A stretch of DNA of 56,113 nt from Acidimicrobiales bacterium (GTDB lineage: Bacteria; Actinomycetota; Acidimicrobiia; Acidimicrobiales; SHLQ01): assembly GCA_020628865.1 (NCBI GenBank), contig JAHDEJ010000035.1:1-56113 (forward strand), in the 5' to 3' direction. Shown one piece after another: positions 24,447 through 32,929 of this stretch (position 1 is its first letter; each line of letters starts with the position of its first letter). Position numbers and translations under genes: made by a program. The notes beneath the pieces were generated by a model, which saw only the letters and a program-made list of their open reading frames with translations, was not told the DNA's origin and ran no database searches.

Positions 24447-25948
24447 GCTGTCTCCTCAAGATGAATCGGGAACGCCGCTCGAATGGCCGCTTCGTTCGCC
24501 GGATCGAGATGGTCTGGCCGTCCGGCGGCGAGGATCTCGTTCACCCGTTGGTGGGCCCGGTCCCAGAGGCTCGGCTCCCCGGCCGACACCCACTCGTCGA
24601 CCGATTGACGGTCGCCGAGTTCGGGGTACACGTACTCGCTGCGCATCAGTTCCAGGGTCTGGGCTGTGCCGAGATAGTGGCCTTCGCCGGAAACGACCTC
24701 TTCGATGATCGCGAGGTCCAGATACGACGTGTCGACCTCAACGCCGCGAACCGATCGAAGGATCGCGCCGCACATGTCGCTGTCGATCACGAGACTCTCG
24801 GGGCTCGCCACCATGATGGAGCCGAGCATGCCGACCGAAAGCTGCACCATGTCCGCACCGGCGTGCGCCGCAAGCGAGACCGTGTACCCCTTCTCGTAGC
24901 CGGCCTGGTTGTCCGCAGCCTTGGCCTCGGTGATGCCGGCGGAGACCGCGTGCGGGATGTTGAGGTCGCTGAGCAGCTGAGCGGCGGCGGCGCTGATGAC
25001 GGCTGCCTCTCCGCTCCCTCCGGTCATCGCTCCGGTGCGAAGGTCGGAGACGAACGGCATGAATGCGTGGATGCAGGGGTGTCCGGGCTTGATGGCGTCG
25101 GCGAGGACGACCCCGGCGAGTATCTCGGCAAGTCCCTGCGCCAGGGAACCGGCGAGCGACGGTGGCGAGGTTGCGCCCGCCTGGCCGGCGGAACACGTCT
25201 GGACGATCATTCCCCGCTGGATGGCCCGCTCCATGATCTCGCACCCCTCGGGAGAGAAGCGCAGCGGTGGTACCACGTGGACGACGACCGCCATGGAGAA
25301 CGGCTGGGCGGCGAACCGGCCCTCCCCTCCGAGCGCTCGGTCGAACATGTCCACGACGGGGTCGACCGTGTCCGCAGAAGTGAAGCTCACGCCGGTGGGC
25401 TTCGCCGTCGCCGCGGTCACGGCGAAGGCGGTGTTCAGGTCGAGTTCCAGCGGGTCTTCGAGGTCGCGGGCCACGAGTGGGCGAAGTCCGTAGTGGATGT
25501 TCGGAAGTTCGTCGAGCACCCGCATCATCGTCCAGAGGTCGTGCAGCTGGGAGTCGCGATACGACCCGGTCGTGGCATCGAGCACGCGGACGGCAGCGCC
25601 ACCGGTGCCGATGTGCACGCCCTTCCCGCCGATCGAGACCCCCCGATCTTCGACGAAGCCCGGGAGTTCGACGGTCGAGGGCGCCCGCTGCAGTGCGGCC
25701 TCGACCATCGGTCGGGGAAGCAGCACGCGTCCGTCGCTCCTCCGCTTGGCGCCGGCCTCCATCAGCAGATCGATGTAGCGCTGGGGAGCGTCGGCCATTC
25801 CGACATGCTCGAGCATGTCGAATGCGTGGTTCGTCAGCGCATCGCGATCGGCGTCGTTCAGTGGACGAAAGGCACCTCCGTCGGGCGCGGGTGTGACAGC
25901 CGGGATCGGAGCGGGTGCGGGTCGGTTGCGATTGCCTCGGCGGGCCAT
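24443..25948 (-). CDS. Trimethylamine methyltransferase (MttB) family protein, non-pyrrolysine type
   Basis: A 501-residue TIM-barrel methyltransferase of the MttB superfamily (conserved GVSFTSADTVDP, CSAGQAGATSPPSLAG, GEAAVISAAAAQLL and DNQAGYEKG segments). No in-frame stop codon interrupts it, so it belongs to the non-pyrrolysine branch that includes glycine betaine methyltransferase MtgB. Characterised relatives pass a methyl to a separate corrinoid protein. No such protein and no reductive activator gene is present in this window. The N-terminal 25 residues are basic and proline-rich. The ATG at 25948 lies 5 bp after the upstream stop. It probably removes the first methyl from a quaternary amine (inference). 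Confidence 0.83.
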   Translation of the reverse strand: MARRGNRNRPAPAPIPAVTPAPDGGAFRPLNDADRDALTNHAFDMLEHVGMADAPQRYIDLLMEAGAKRRSDGRVLLPRPMVEAALQRAPSTVELPGFVEDRGVSIGGKGVHIGTGGAAVRVLDATTGSYRDSQLHDLWTMMRVLDELPNIHYGLRPLVARDLEDPLELDLNTAFAVTAATAKPTGVSFTSADTVDPVVDMFDRALGGEGRFAAQPFSMAVVVHVVPPLRFSPEGCEIMERAIQRGMIVQTCSAGQAGATSPPSLAGSLAQGLAEILAGVVLADAIKPGHPCIHAFMPFVSDLRTGAMTGGSGEAAVISAAAAQLLSDLNIPHAVSAGITEAKAADNQAGYEKGYTVSLAAHAGADMVQLSVGMLGSIMVASPESLVIDSDMCGAILRSVRGVEVDTSYLDLAIIEEVVSGEGHYLGTAQTLELMRSEYVYPELGDRQSVDEWVSAGEPSLWDRAHQRVNEILAAGRPDHLDPANEAAIRAAFPIHLEETA

Positions 25949-25953
25949 GGGCG

Positions 25954-27267
25954 TCAGGAACCGGCCAGCCGGTTGACCGTGGCCAACATCTGCTCGACCT
26001 CGCTGCGGGTGTTGTAATGACTGGCCGACGCACGGACACAGTTCTCGAGGCCGAGCGGCTCGAGAACGCCGGCCGAGTAATAGTCACGCTTTCGCGCATG
26101 CGTTCGAACGCCGTCAGCGTTGAGCTCGTCGACGACGGCCAGGCTGTCGTGACCGTCGATGGTGAACGAGATCATCCCCGATCGATGCTCGCTGTTCGAC
26201 GGGCCGACGACCTGCACGTTGTCGAGCTGGCCGAGCCCCGGAAGTCCACCGGTGCCCCACATCATGGCGTCGACGAGGTCCTGTTCCTGGTCACGGATCA
26301 TCGCGGCCGCCCGCTCGATCAGCTGTCTCGGCGTCAACGCTGTGCGATGTTCGTCGGAGTCGAACTCGTCGGAGTCGAACTCGTCGGAGTCGAACTCGTC
26401 GGAACCCGAAGGGTTCCCGCCGAGCCACTCCAGATATCGGGCCACCTCGGAGAAGGCGGCGTACGCCGAGGTGTCGCGGGTGCCGAGTTCCCAGACGTTC
26501 TCCGGCGCTCCGGCCAGCTGGTCGTGCGGTGTCGTGGCCAGGCGGTCGGACACCCATGCGACGCCGAAGTTGTGCCGGGAGAACAGCTTGTAGCCACTGA
26601 CGACATAGCCATCGACGTCGTAGTGGTCGATGTCCACCCGGCCGTGTGCGGCGTGCTGAATGCCGTCGACGATGATGAAGCAGTTCGGTGCAACCGATCG
26701 GATTTCGGCGGCGATTGCACCGATATCGACGTGCATGCCGGTGACCGGGCTCGCATGGATGATGGTGGCGACGGCGAGGTCCGGCGTGATCGCTGGTCGG
26801 TATTGGTCCACACTGACGACGGTCGTCTCCACGTCGAACGGCACCTGTTCGTAGGTCATCCCGGCGATCGGGGCCCAGCGGCGACAGGGGCTGTAGGTGG
26901 CCGGGTGTTCGAGATGGCTGCCGATGACCAGCGAGCCGGTGCCGGCGAAGATCGCGTTCCGTACGAGGCGGCCGAGGAGTTCGGTCCCGGACTCGCCCAC
27001 GAACACCTCGCCAGTCGACGCGCCGAGCAGCAGTTTCATGTCGGCACGGCCCTGCGCAATGACCTCGACCAGGTACTTGGAGGCCACATTGGTGCGACCC
27101 TGGTTGTCGGGAAACGCCATCAGCTCGGCCGTCCGTTCGACGGCGGCCTTGAGCGTCAGCGAGCCGCCGGCATTCTCGAAGAACGCACGAGGGCCCTGAA
27201 TGGGGCAGGCGTCAGCGTGATGGAATCGGTCTCGGATTTCGGTCAGAAGTGCGGTATCGAAGGTCAC
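25954..27267 (-). CDS. Class V aminotransferase-fold PLP enzyme (cysteine-desulfurase-like) with acidic repeat insert
   Basis: A 437-residue fold-type I PLP enzyme. PLP contacts are Asp201 and His205 in IVDGIQHAAHG and the Schiff-base Lys227 in VVSGYKLFSRHNFG. Relatives are cysteine desulfurases and isopenicillin-N-epimerase-like enzymes. No desulfurase-type catalytic Cys loop is evident near the C-terminus, so sulfur mobilisation is doubtful. Residues 289-306 form an acidic Asp-Glu-Phe-Asp-Ser repeat coded by 15-bp tandem copies, likely a surface loop. The start is a GTG at 27267 overlapping the class III aminotransferase stop (GTGA). Confidence 0.78.
   Translation of the reverse strand: MTFDTALLTEIRDRFHHADACPIQGPRAFFENAGGSLTLKAAVERTAELMAFPDNQGRTNVASKYLVEVIAQGRADMKLLLGASTGEVFVGESGTELLGRLVRNAIFAGTGSLVIGSHLEHPATYSPCRRWAPIAGMTYEQVPFDVETTVVSVDQYRPAITPDLAVATIIHASPVTGMHVDIGAIAAEIRSVAPNCFIIVDGIQHAAHGRVDIDHYDVDGYVVSGYKLFSRHNFGVAWVSDRLATTPHDQLAGAPENVWELGTRDTSAYAAFSEVARYLEWLGGNPSGSDEFDSDEFDSDEFDSDEHRTALTPRQLIERAAAMIRDQEQDLVDAMMWGTGGLPGLGQLDNVQVVGPSNSEHRSGMISFTIDGHDSLAVVDELNADGVRTHARKRDYYSAGVLEPLGLENCVRASASHYNTRSEVEQMLATVNRLAGS
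26351..26403. repeat. 15-bp tandem repeat, about 3.5 copies, inside the class V gene
   Basis: The unit tcgtcggagtcgaac occurs at 26351-26365, 26366-26380 and 26381-26395 without mismatch, then half a copy to 26403. It keeps the reading frame and codes for the acidic five-residue repeat on the minus strand. Perfect identity suggests recent slippage expansion. Confidence 0.95.
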
Positions 27268-28637
27268 GATTGAAGATCCTTCCACGTGTCGTCGAGTGCG
27301 CCACGGAGCCGACGGGTCGCCTCTTCGATTTCTTCGCTGTTGATGATCAGGGGTGGCATGAAGCTGATCCGGTCCGGGGCGATCGCCCGCAGGTACAGGC
27401 CGCGATCGTGGGCATGATCCTGGACGCGTTGTCCCACCTTGAGCGCCGGATCGAAGAGCCGGCGCGACGCCTTGTCGTCCACCAGCTGGATGCCGCAGAA
27501 GAGCCCGACACCGCGTACGTCGCCGACGAGCGGATGATCGAGCAGAGCTTCACAACCGGACAGGAATCCTTCGGACACGCTGCGCACGTGGCCGACCAGA
27601 TCGATCTCGTCGTAGATGTCGAGCGTTTCCATGGCGATTGCAGCGCCGACCGGATGCCCCGAGTAGGTGAAGCCGTGACCGAGCACGCCGATCTCGTCGG
27701 CGTTGGCCTGGAGGTCTTCGTAGAGGTCCTCCTTGAAGAGCAGCGCAGACATCGGGAAGAACCCGGCGGTGAGCGCCTTTGCGCAGCTCACGGTGTCGGG
27801 CTCCAGCCCCCAGGTCTCGCTCCCCCAACGATTGCCGGTACGACCGAATCCGCACACCACTTCGTCGACATGGAAGTGGATGCCGTGCTCGCGGAGAACC
27901 GCCTGCATCCGAGGCCAGTAGCCCTCCGGCGGCTTGATCGCCCCGCCGCCGGACTGCATCGGCTCGGCCGCGAACGCCGCGATCTTGTCCGGTCCGGATT
28001 CGAGGATCACGCGCTCCAGATCGTCGGCCATGCGCTGCGAGAACTCTTCCTCCGTCTCACCATCGATGTGGTTGAGGTAGTAATTCGGGGTTTCGGTCTT
28101 CATGAAGCCGTCGAGCGGAAGCCCGAATTTCGCGTGCATGTGTGGCTGGCCGGACAGGCTGACCGATGCGACGGTGTTGCCGTAGTACCCCCGCCATCGT
28201 GAGATGAAGACCCGACGATCGGGTTCACCCCGAGCGGTGTTGCGAGCCCAGAGGAACTTGATGAGCGTGTCGGTCGCTTCGGAGCCGCTGCATTGGAAGA
28301 TCGCTCGAGACATTTCGCCCGGAGCCAGGTTGACGAGTCGGCCGGCGAGCGCTGCGACGGTCGGATGGGTGCGGCCGTAGAACGTCGGCGCGTAGGGCAG
28401 CGTCGACAGTTGTGCGTGCGCGGCATCGGCGATGCGAGCGTTGTCGTAGCCGAGCGAGGTGCAACCCAGCCCGGAGAAGCCGTCGATGAGTTCGCGACCG
28501 TCTTCGGTCGTGATCCACACGCCCTTGCCGGCCACGGTCATGGCGGTGGGGCCATGCTCGGCGTGGTGACGCAGGTCGGTCTGTCCGTGGACGTGATGGC
28601 GTGCGTCGAGGGCGGCGAGTTCTGAGTCTGTCGACAT
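27264..28637 (-). CDS. Class III (omega) aminotransferase
   Basis: A 457-residue PLP aminotransferase. The substrate loop is IDGFSGLGCTSLGY (residues 51-64), the phosphate site is CSGSEATDT (116-124), the PLP ring contact is DEVVCGFGRTG (258-268) with Asp258, and the Schiff-base Lys287 is in CAKALTAGFFP. Relatives transfer amino groups from beta-alanine, GABA, taurine or diamines to pyruvate or 2-oxoglutarate. It is the first gene of the operon, starting at the ATG at 28637, only 44 bp from the divergent LysR gene. The likely job is removing the amino group of the demethylated substrate (inference). Confidence 0.9.
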   Translation of the reverse strand: MSTDSELAALDARHHVHGQTDLRHHAEHGPTAMTVAGKGVWITTEDGRELIDGFSGLGCTSLGYDNARIADAAHAQLSTLPYAPTFYGRTHPTVAALAGRLVNLAPGEMSRAIFQCSGSEATDTLIKFLWARNTARGEPDRRVFISRWRGYYGNTVASVSLSGQPHMHAKFGLPLDGFMKTETPNYYLNHIDGETEEEFSQRMADDLERVILESGPDKIAAFAAEPMQSGGGAIKPPEGYWPRMQAVLREHGIHFHVDEVVCGFGRTGNRWGSETWGLEPDTVSCAKALTAGFFPMSALLFKEDLYEDLQANADEIGVLGHGFTYSGHPVGAAIAMETLDIYDEIDLVGHVRSVSEGFLSGCEALLDHPLVGDVRGVGLFCGIQLVDDKASRRLFDPALKVGQRVQDHAHDRGLYLRAIAPDRISFMPPLIINSEEIEEATRRLRGALDDTWKDLQS

Positions 28638-28681
28638 CCGCCAATTGTCCTCACAAGATCGATGAGCCACAATCGAAAAGA
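28638..28681. promoter_or_regulatory. Divergent promoter / candidate LysR binding region
   Basis: This 44-bp gap separates the eight-gene operon from the LysR gene. It holds TTGT (28645-28648) and ACAA (28653-28656), an inverted repeat of the T-N-A type bound by LysR proteins. ATTGT at 28644-28648 also has a matching ACAAT further right. It is more AT-rich than its surroundings. Confidence 0.5.
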
Positions 28682-29623
28682 ATGACGGTTTCGATGAATG
28701 CTTCTCATCCGAATGAGCGCCCGACGCTCGAGGTTGCGCATCTTGAGGCGATGCGGGCCATTGCCGACCACGGCCGACTGAGTGACGCAGCCGCTTCGCT
28801 CCACGTGACACCGTCGGCATTGTCGCATCGGATTCGGGAGGCGGAACGACGCCTTGGCATCCCGCTCTACGTGCGGGCACATCGCCGACTCGAGCCGACG
28901 GCAGCGGCCGCCTACCTGACGCAGACCGCCGGCACGATGCTCGACCAGCTCGGTCGGGCCGAGGCCGATGCTCGCCGCATGACAGGGGCCGTCAAGCGTG
29001 TGGTCCGAATTGCGACGGACGTGTACCGGTCCTACTCGTGGTTCCCGGAATTCCTCCAGACGGTTCGGGCCGACCTCCCGGAAGTCACGTTGCAGGTGTC
29101 CTCCAGCGGGTCCGAGGATGCGACGTCGAAGGTGGCGACGGGAGTGCTCGACCTTGCCATCGCCCCCGGAGACCGACCCGACGCCCGCCTCGACGACACC
29201 TACCTCTTCGACGACGAGCTCGTCTTCATCGCTCCGCCCGGGCATCCGCTTGCCGGCCGTGAGCATGTCAGCGGCCCCGACATCGAGGGTGTCGACTTCA
29301 TCACCTACACCCGAACCCCGGAGCCCGATCGCGAGTTCGCTCGCCTCTTCCGACCGACCAATCACTTCCCGGCCTGGGTCGAGACCGTCGAGCTTCCGGA
29401 AGCGATCGTGGACATGGTGGCCGCCGGCGTTGGCACGTCCGTGCTCAGCCGCTGGGCGGTGGCTGATGCAATCGCTCAGAATCGCGTCCATGCGAGCCGA
29501 GTCGGCACCGACGGGATCACCATTCCCTGGCACGCCTTTGTGCGCCCTGATGACACACCCTCGGCCGAGGTTGCCCAGGTGCTTGCAGGATTCTGCGCCT
29601 CGCACGGCGGCCTGAGCGACTGA
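28682..29623 (+). CDS. LysR family transcriptional regulator
   Basis: A 313-residue regulator with an N-terminal winged helix-turn-helix (LEAMRAIADHGRLSDAAASLHVTPSALSHRIREAERRLG, about residues 20-58) and a periplasmic-binding-like effector domain from about residue 95. The effector domain resembles the MetR branch. It is divergent from the amine operon across 44 bp, the classical layout for a LysR regulator that controls its neighbour and itself. The start could also be the ATG at 28694. The effector is probably an intermediate of the pathway (inference). Confidence 0.9.
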   Translation: MTVSMNASHPNERPTLEVAHLEAMRAIADHGRLSDAAASLHVTPSALSHRIREAERRLGIPLYVRAHRRLEPTAAAAYLTQTAGTMLDQLGRAEADARRMTGAVKRVVRIATDVYRSYSWFPEFLQTVRADLPEVTLQVSSSGSEDATSKVATGVLDLAIAPGDRPDARLDDTYLFDDELVFIAPPGHPLAGREHVSGPDIEGVDFITYTRTPEPDREFARLFRPTNHFPAWVETVELPEAIVDMVAAGVGTSVLSRWAVADAIAQNRVHASRVGTDGITIPWHAFVRPDDTPSAEVAQVLAGFCASHGGLSD

Positions 29624-29654
29624 CAACCCTGTCGATGGTGGGATGCAGCGCTCG

Positions 29655-30665
29655 TCAACCGATGGCAGACCCCGTGGTCGGCTCCTCCGGGCACACCTCG
29701 CAGGCACCGTCCACGTCTCGAATCCATGCCCAACAGGACAACCACGGTGTTCCACCGGTTCGGGTTGCATGCACCCGGCCAGGGTCGTTCCAGAGGACCG
29801 AACCGGCGGGACGTACCATCCACTCACCTCCGTCGAACCGCCACTCCGTGGGCCCGGTGAGGTTGAGGTAGAACTCGGGCGCTGGGTGATGGTGGTCCTT
29901 GTAGAGGACGCGCTCCCGAAGCAGGAAGAGCCCCATTGCGAAGTCGTCAGCCTCCAACAGGACGACGTGCATGTTCCCGTTGCGATACCCATCGCCGACG
30001 TCGGCGCCTGGTCGGTAGTAGAGCCCATCGTCCACACGCCATGTCAGCTCACCGTTCGATGAAGCGATCGCTTCGCCGATCGCCGAGAGCCGTCCGTCGC
30101 CCGACTCCCGCGCTTCGGCCAGCGCGGCGTGAAGCGCATCTGGGTGCGGCACTGGGGTGAGGTCGCCCGGAGCGGGTTGTCGTAGGGCGCCCCCGAGCTC
30201 ACCGATGCGCCCGCGGAGCTGCCGAACACCGTCGTCCTCGGGGTACGTGGCAACCAGGTAGCGGAGTACCGCCACCGTGACTTCGCCGAGGGCCTCCACA
30301 ACCACTTCCCGGGTCGGCACGCGGCGCCACACGTAGACGACGCCGACTGCCGCGGTCGCCAGGATCGCAAGGCGAACGACGGGTTGCTCGACGAGGAAGA
30401 CACTGATTGCCGAGAACACGATGATGCACCCGATGGCGAGGAACTTCGCCCGCCGGGGCATCCCGAGGCCGGCTCGATGGTCGGAGACCATCGGTCCGAT
30501 CTGTGGCAGGCCGAGCACCCACGCCTCGAGCCGCGGGCTGGATTTGGAGAAGGCCCAGGCGGCCACGACGAAGAACACGGTCGTCGGGAGCCCGGGCACG
30601 ACGATGCCCACGGCGCCGATGCCCACGCATGCGAGCCCTAGGCACATCCAGAGCAGCCGCATCAT
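29655..30665 (-). CDS. Fusion of DUF454 (YbaN-like) membrane domain with a DMSP-lyase-like cupin
   Basis: A single 336-residue frame. Residues 1-115 are a DUF454/YbaN-type membrane domain: GIGAVGIVVPGLPTTVFF near 15-32, AFSKSSPRLEAWV near 38-50, then two more spans at about 76-92 and 95-113. A helical linker (120-160) leads to a cupin that fits the DMSP lyase group: His258-x-His260-x3-Glu264-x-Tyr266 and a distal His299. In DddQ-type lyases such residues bind the metal, with Tyr as the base that releases dimethyl sulfide and acrylate. I know of no described protein joining these two domains. It is coupled by ATGA to the upstream methyltransferase gene. Lyase activity is inference. Confidence 0.7.
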   Translation of the reverse strand: MMRLLWMCLGLACVGIGAVGIVVPGLPTTVFFVVAAWAFSKSSPRLEAWVLGLPQIGPMVSDHRAGLGMPRRAKFLAIGCIIVFSAISVFLVEQPVVRLAILATAAVGVVYVWRRVPTREVVVEALGEVTVAVLRYLVATYPEDDGVRQLRGRIGELGGALRQPAPGDLTPVPHPDALHAALAEARESGDGRLSAIGEAIASSNGELTWRVDDGLYYRPGADVGDGYRNGNMHVVLLEADDFAMGLFLLRERVLYKDHHHPAPEFYLNLTGPTEWRFDGGEWMVRPAGSVLWNDPGRVHATRTGGTPWLSCWAWIRDVDGACEVCPEEPTTGSAIG

Positions 30666-31423
30666 CCGAGCGCTTCCGGCTCGACGATGAAGAACGCGTA
30701 CGAGTACGCGTGGGAGAAGCGCTGGAACATGTCGATCTCGTGCTGCGCCATCGCTGCGATCTCTGCGGCGAGCGCATCGCCGGGATGACGCTCGAGCATC
30801 TCGTCGATCCGCTGGGCCATCGGGTCGTAGTACTCGACGGTCCACGCAGTCGCCGGCAGCACGAAGTCGGCGACCGTTTCGAAGCCCGCTGCCGCGATGC
30901 GATCCCGAACGGCTTCGAGACCGGACATCGGCGGATACTCGGCCCGCCACCATTCTGCGAGCTCCGTGGCAGGTTCGTCCACGAGCCAGATCGGCTCGGT
31001 GAAGGCGACGCGACCTCCACTGCTGAGCAATGGCTCCCACGCTCGGAGCGCTTTGGTGACGCCCAGGTTGTAGATCGATCCTTCGGCCCAGATCAGGTCC
31101 TGCGTCGCCGGGTCGACGGGCGGCGTGGCCATGTCTCCGCACATGGCCGTGGCACGACCGCTCAGCCCAGCGTCGTTCAGGCGGAGGTTGGCTTCATCGA
31201 CCATCGACGGGAGCAGGTCCAGGGCGAGCACGGTGGCGTCAGGAAGCGCTTCCGCGAGGACGACCGTTTGTTGCCCCGGTCCGCAGCCGAGGTCGAGCAC
31301 GGACTGCGCCGCGTCTCCAGCCAGACCGAGCGCCCGCCGGGTGTGGTCGTCTCCCCCGGGCCCGGCCCGGGGCAGGGTTCCGTAGACCTCGAGGAACAAC
31401 CCGCGTGATCGATCGTCGTCCAC
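30662..31423 (-). CDS. Class I SAM-dependent methyltransferase
   Basis: A 253-residue Rossmann-fold methyltransferase. Motif I is SVLDLGCGPGQQTVVLAE near residues 40-57, the acidic residue ending strand 2 is in VLALDLLPSM, and motif IV is QDLIWAEGSIYNLG. The family methylates small molecules; the substrate is not visible. It is divergent from the SDR gene (54-bp gap) and is followed without a gap by the DUF454-cupin gene, so the two are co-transcribed and may share a substrate. Confidence 0.82.
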   Translation of the reverse strand: MDDDRSRGLFLEVYGTLPRAGPGGDDHTRRALGLAGDAAQSVLDLGCGPGQQTVVLAEALPDATVLALDLLPSMVDEANLRLNDAGLSGRATAMCGDMATPPVDPATQDLIWAEGSIYNLGVTKALRAWEPLLSSGGRVAFTEPIWLVDEPATELAEWWRAEYPPMSGLEAVRDRIAAAGFETVADFVLPATAWTVEYYDPMAQRIDEMLERHPGDALAAEIAAMAQHEIDMFQRFSHAYSYAFFIVEPEALG

Positions 31424-31477
31424 ATCCGAACCCTAGAGCAGATGATCGCCGTCGCCGTGCTGCGTAGGGTGGGCAAC

Positions 31478-32248
31478 ATGAGCCAGCACCTGCCGAGTTT
31501 CGACCTTTCCGACCACGTCGTGGTGGTCACCGGCGCGAGCCGAGGCATCGGACGTGGTCTGGCGGAGGCAGTCGGTGCAGCGGGGGCGACGGTGGCCGTC
31601 ACCGCCCGATCGGAGGACGATGCGGCCCGGGTGGCGGCGGGGATCCACGACGTCGGAGGATCGGCCACGGCGCACGCACTGGACGTCGCCGACGTCGATG
31701 CGAGCCGACGCGTGGTGGATGCGATTGCGGCCGAGCATGGCCGGATCGATGTCGTCGTGCTGAACGCCGGCCTCGGGTTCAACCTGCCGGCGCTCGACGT
31801 GGACGAAGCGCACTGGGACTCGATGATGGACGTCAACCTGAAGGGTGCGTTCTTCACCGCACAGGCGTGCGCTCGGCACATGGTGCAACGAGGTTCCGGT
31901 CGGGTCATCGCCATCAGTTCGCAGGCGTCAACCGTCGGCATCGTCGATCACGTCGCCTACTCGGCGTCGAAAGGTGGCGTCAACCAGATGGTCCGGGTGC
32001 TCGCGCTCGAATGGGGGCCGTTGGGGATCACCGTGAATGCGGTGGCGCCAACCTTCATCTACACACCCGGCACCGCCGAGCGACTCGACGACCCCGCCTA
32101 CCGGGCGAAGGTCGTCGAACGGATCCCCGTCGGTGACGTGGGCACCACAAAGGATGTGGCCGGAGCGGTGGTCTATCTTGCGTCGGAAGCCGGAGGCCTG
32201 GTCAACGGGTCCATCCTGGCCGTCGACGGCGGCTGGACCGCCCAGTAG
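31478..32248 (+). CDS. Short-chain dehydrogenase/reductase (SDR)
   Basis: A 256-residue classical SDR. The cofactor motif is TGASRGIG (residues 19-26), the NAG motif is LNAGLG (about 95), and the catalytic Ser in ISSQAS and Tyr-x3-Lys in YSASKGG are near 145 and 160. The end IPVGDVGTTKDVAGAVVYLASE...VDGGW is typical. It interconverts an alcohol and a ketone with NAD(P). The ATG at 31478 has AGGGTGG upstream and is better placed than an ATG at 31442. It converges on the response regulator gene, 6 bp apart. Confidence 0.88.
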   Translation: MSQHLPSFDLSDHVVVVTGASRGIGRGLAEAVGAAGATVAVTARSEDDAARVAAGIHDVGGSATAHALDVADVDASRRVVDAIAAEHGRIDVVVLNAGLGFNLPALDVDEAHWDSMMDVNLKGAFFTAQACARHMVQRGSGRVIAISSQASTVGIVDHVAYSASKGGVNQMVRVLALEWGPLGITVNAVAPTFIYTPGTAERLDDPAYRAKVVERIPVGDVGTTKDVAGAVVYLASEAGGLVNGSILAVDGGWTAQ

Positions 32249-32254
32249 GTCGGC

Positions 32255-32929
32255 TCAACCGCCCGGGGCGATCAAGCCGGTCTCGTACGCGATCACCACG
32301 AGCTGAGCACGGTCGCGAGCCTCGAGCTTCGCCAGGATTCGGCTGACGTGCGTCTTCACCGTGAGCGGGGAGATGAACAAACGGTCGGCGATCTCGGCAT
32401 TGTTCAGGCCGCGTCCGACCTCGGCGAGGATGCCCTGTTCCCGTTCGGTCAATGAGGTGAGCACGCTGCCGGCCTCACCGGGGTCGGGGCGTGCGGCGAA
32501 CTCCTCGATGAGCCGACGGGTGATCGCCGGTGCGATCAATGCGTCGCCGCCGGCGACGATCCGGATGGCGTCGAGCAACTGTTGAGGAGGCGTGTCCTTG
32601 AGCAGGAAGCCCGACGCGCCGGCGCGTAGTGCGTCGTAGACGTACTGGTCGACGTCGAACGTCGTGAGCATCAGCACACGAGTCCGGTCGAGCCGCTCGT
32701 CTGCGAGTATGCGACGCGTGGCTTCGATGCCGTCCACCTCGGGCATTCGGACGTCCATCAGGATCACGTCCGGCTGCAGGGCGTACGCAGCGTCGATCGC
32801 CTCCGAGCCGTTCGCAGATTGGCCGACGACGTCCATGTCCGGTTCGGGTGCGATCAGCGCGCCAAACCCACGCCGGACCAACTCCTGGTCGTCGACGAGA
32901 AGCACGCGGATGGGCCGGTCCTCGGTCAT
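32255..32929 (-). CDS. NarL/FixJ-type response regulator
   Basis: A 224-residue regulator. The receiver domain has the acidic pair Asp13-Asp14 and the phospho-acceptor Asp59 in ILMDVRMP, then Thr and Lys in LMLTTF and LLKDTP. The C-terminal LuxR-type helix-turn-helix (LTEREQGILAEVGRGLNNAEIADRLF) is at about residues 150-215. It pairs with the sensor kinase encoded just upstream, whose stop overlaps its ATG (ATGA). Its nearest likely targets are the kinase promoter region and the divergent membrane protein at 34202. Confidence 0.93.
   Translation of the reverse strand: MTEDRPIRVLLVDDQELVRRGFGALIAPEPDMDVVGQSANGSEAIDAAYALQPDVILMDVRMPEVDGIEATRRILADERLDRTRVLMLTTFDVDQYVYDALRAGASGFLLKDTPPQQLLDAIRIVAGGDALIAPAITRRLIEEFAARPDPGEAGSVLTSLTEREQGILAEVGRGLNNAEIADRLFISPLTVKTHVSRILAKLEARDRAQLVVIAYETGLIAPGG

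Noticed and set aside
24443-25948. Pyrrolysine use in the MttB-family gene
   Set aside because: No in-frame TAG is present and no pyl genes are in the window.
26351-26403. CRISPR-like or mobile-element repeat
   Set aside because: The repeat has no spacers, is in frame inside one enzyme gene and codes a simple acidic insert.
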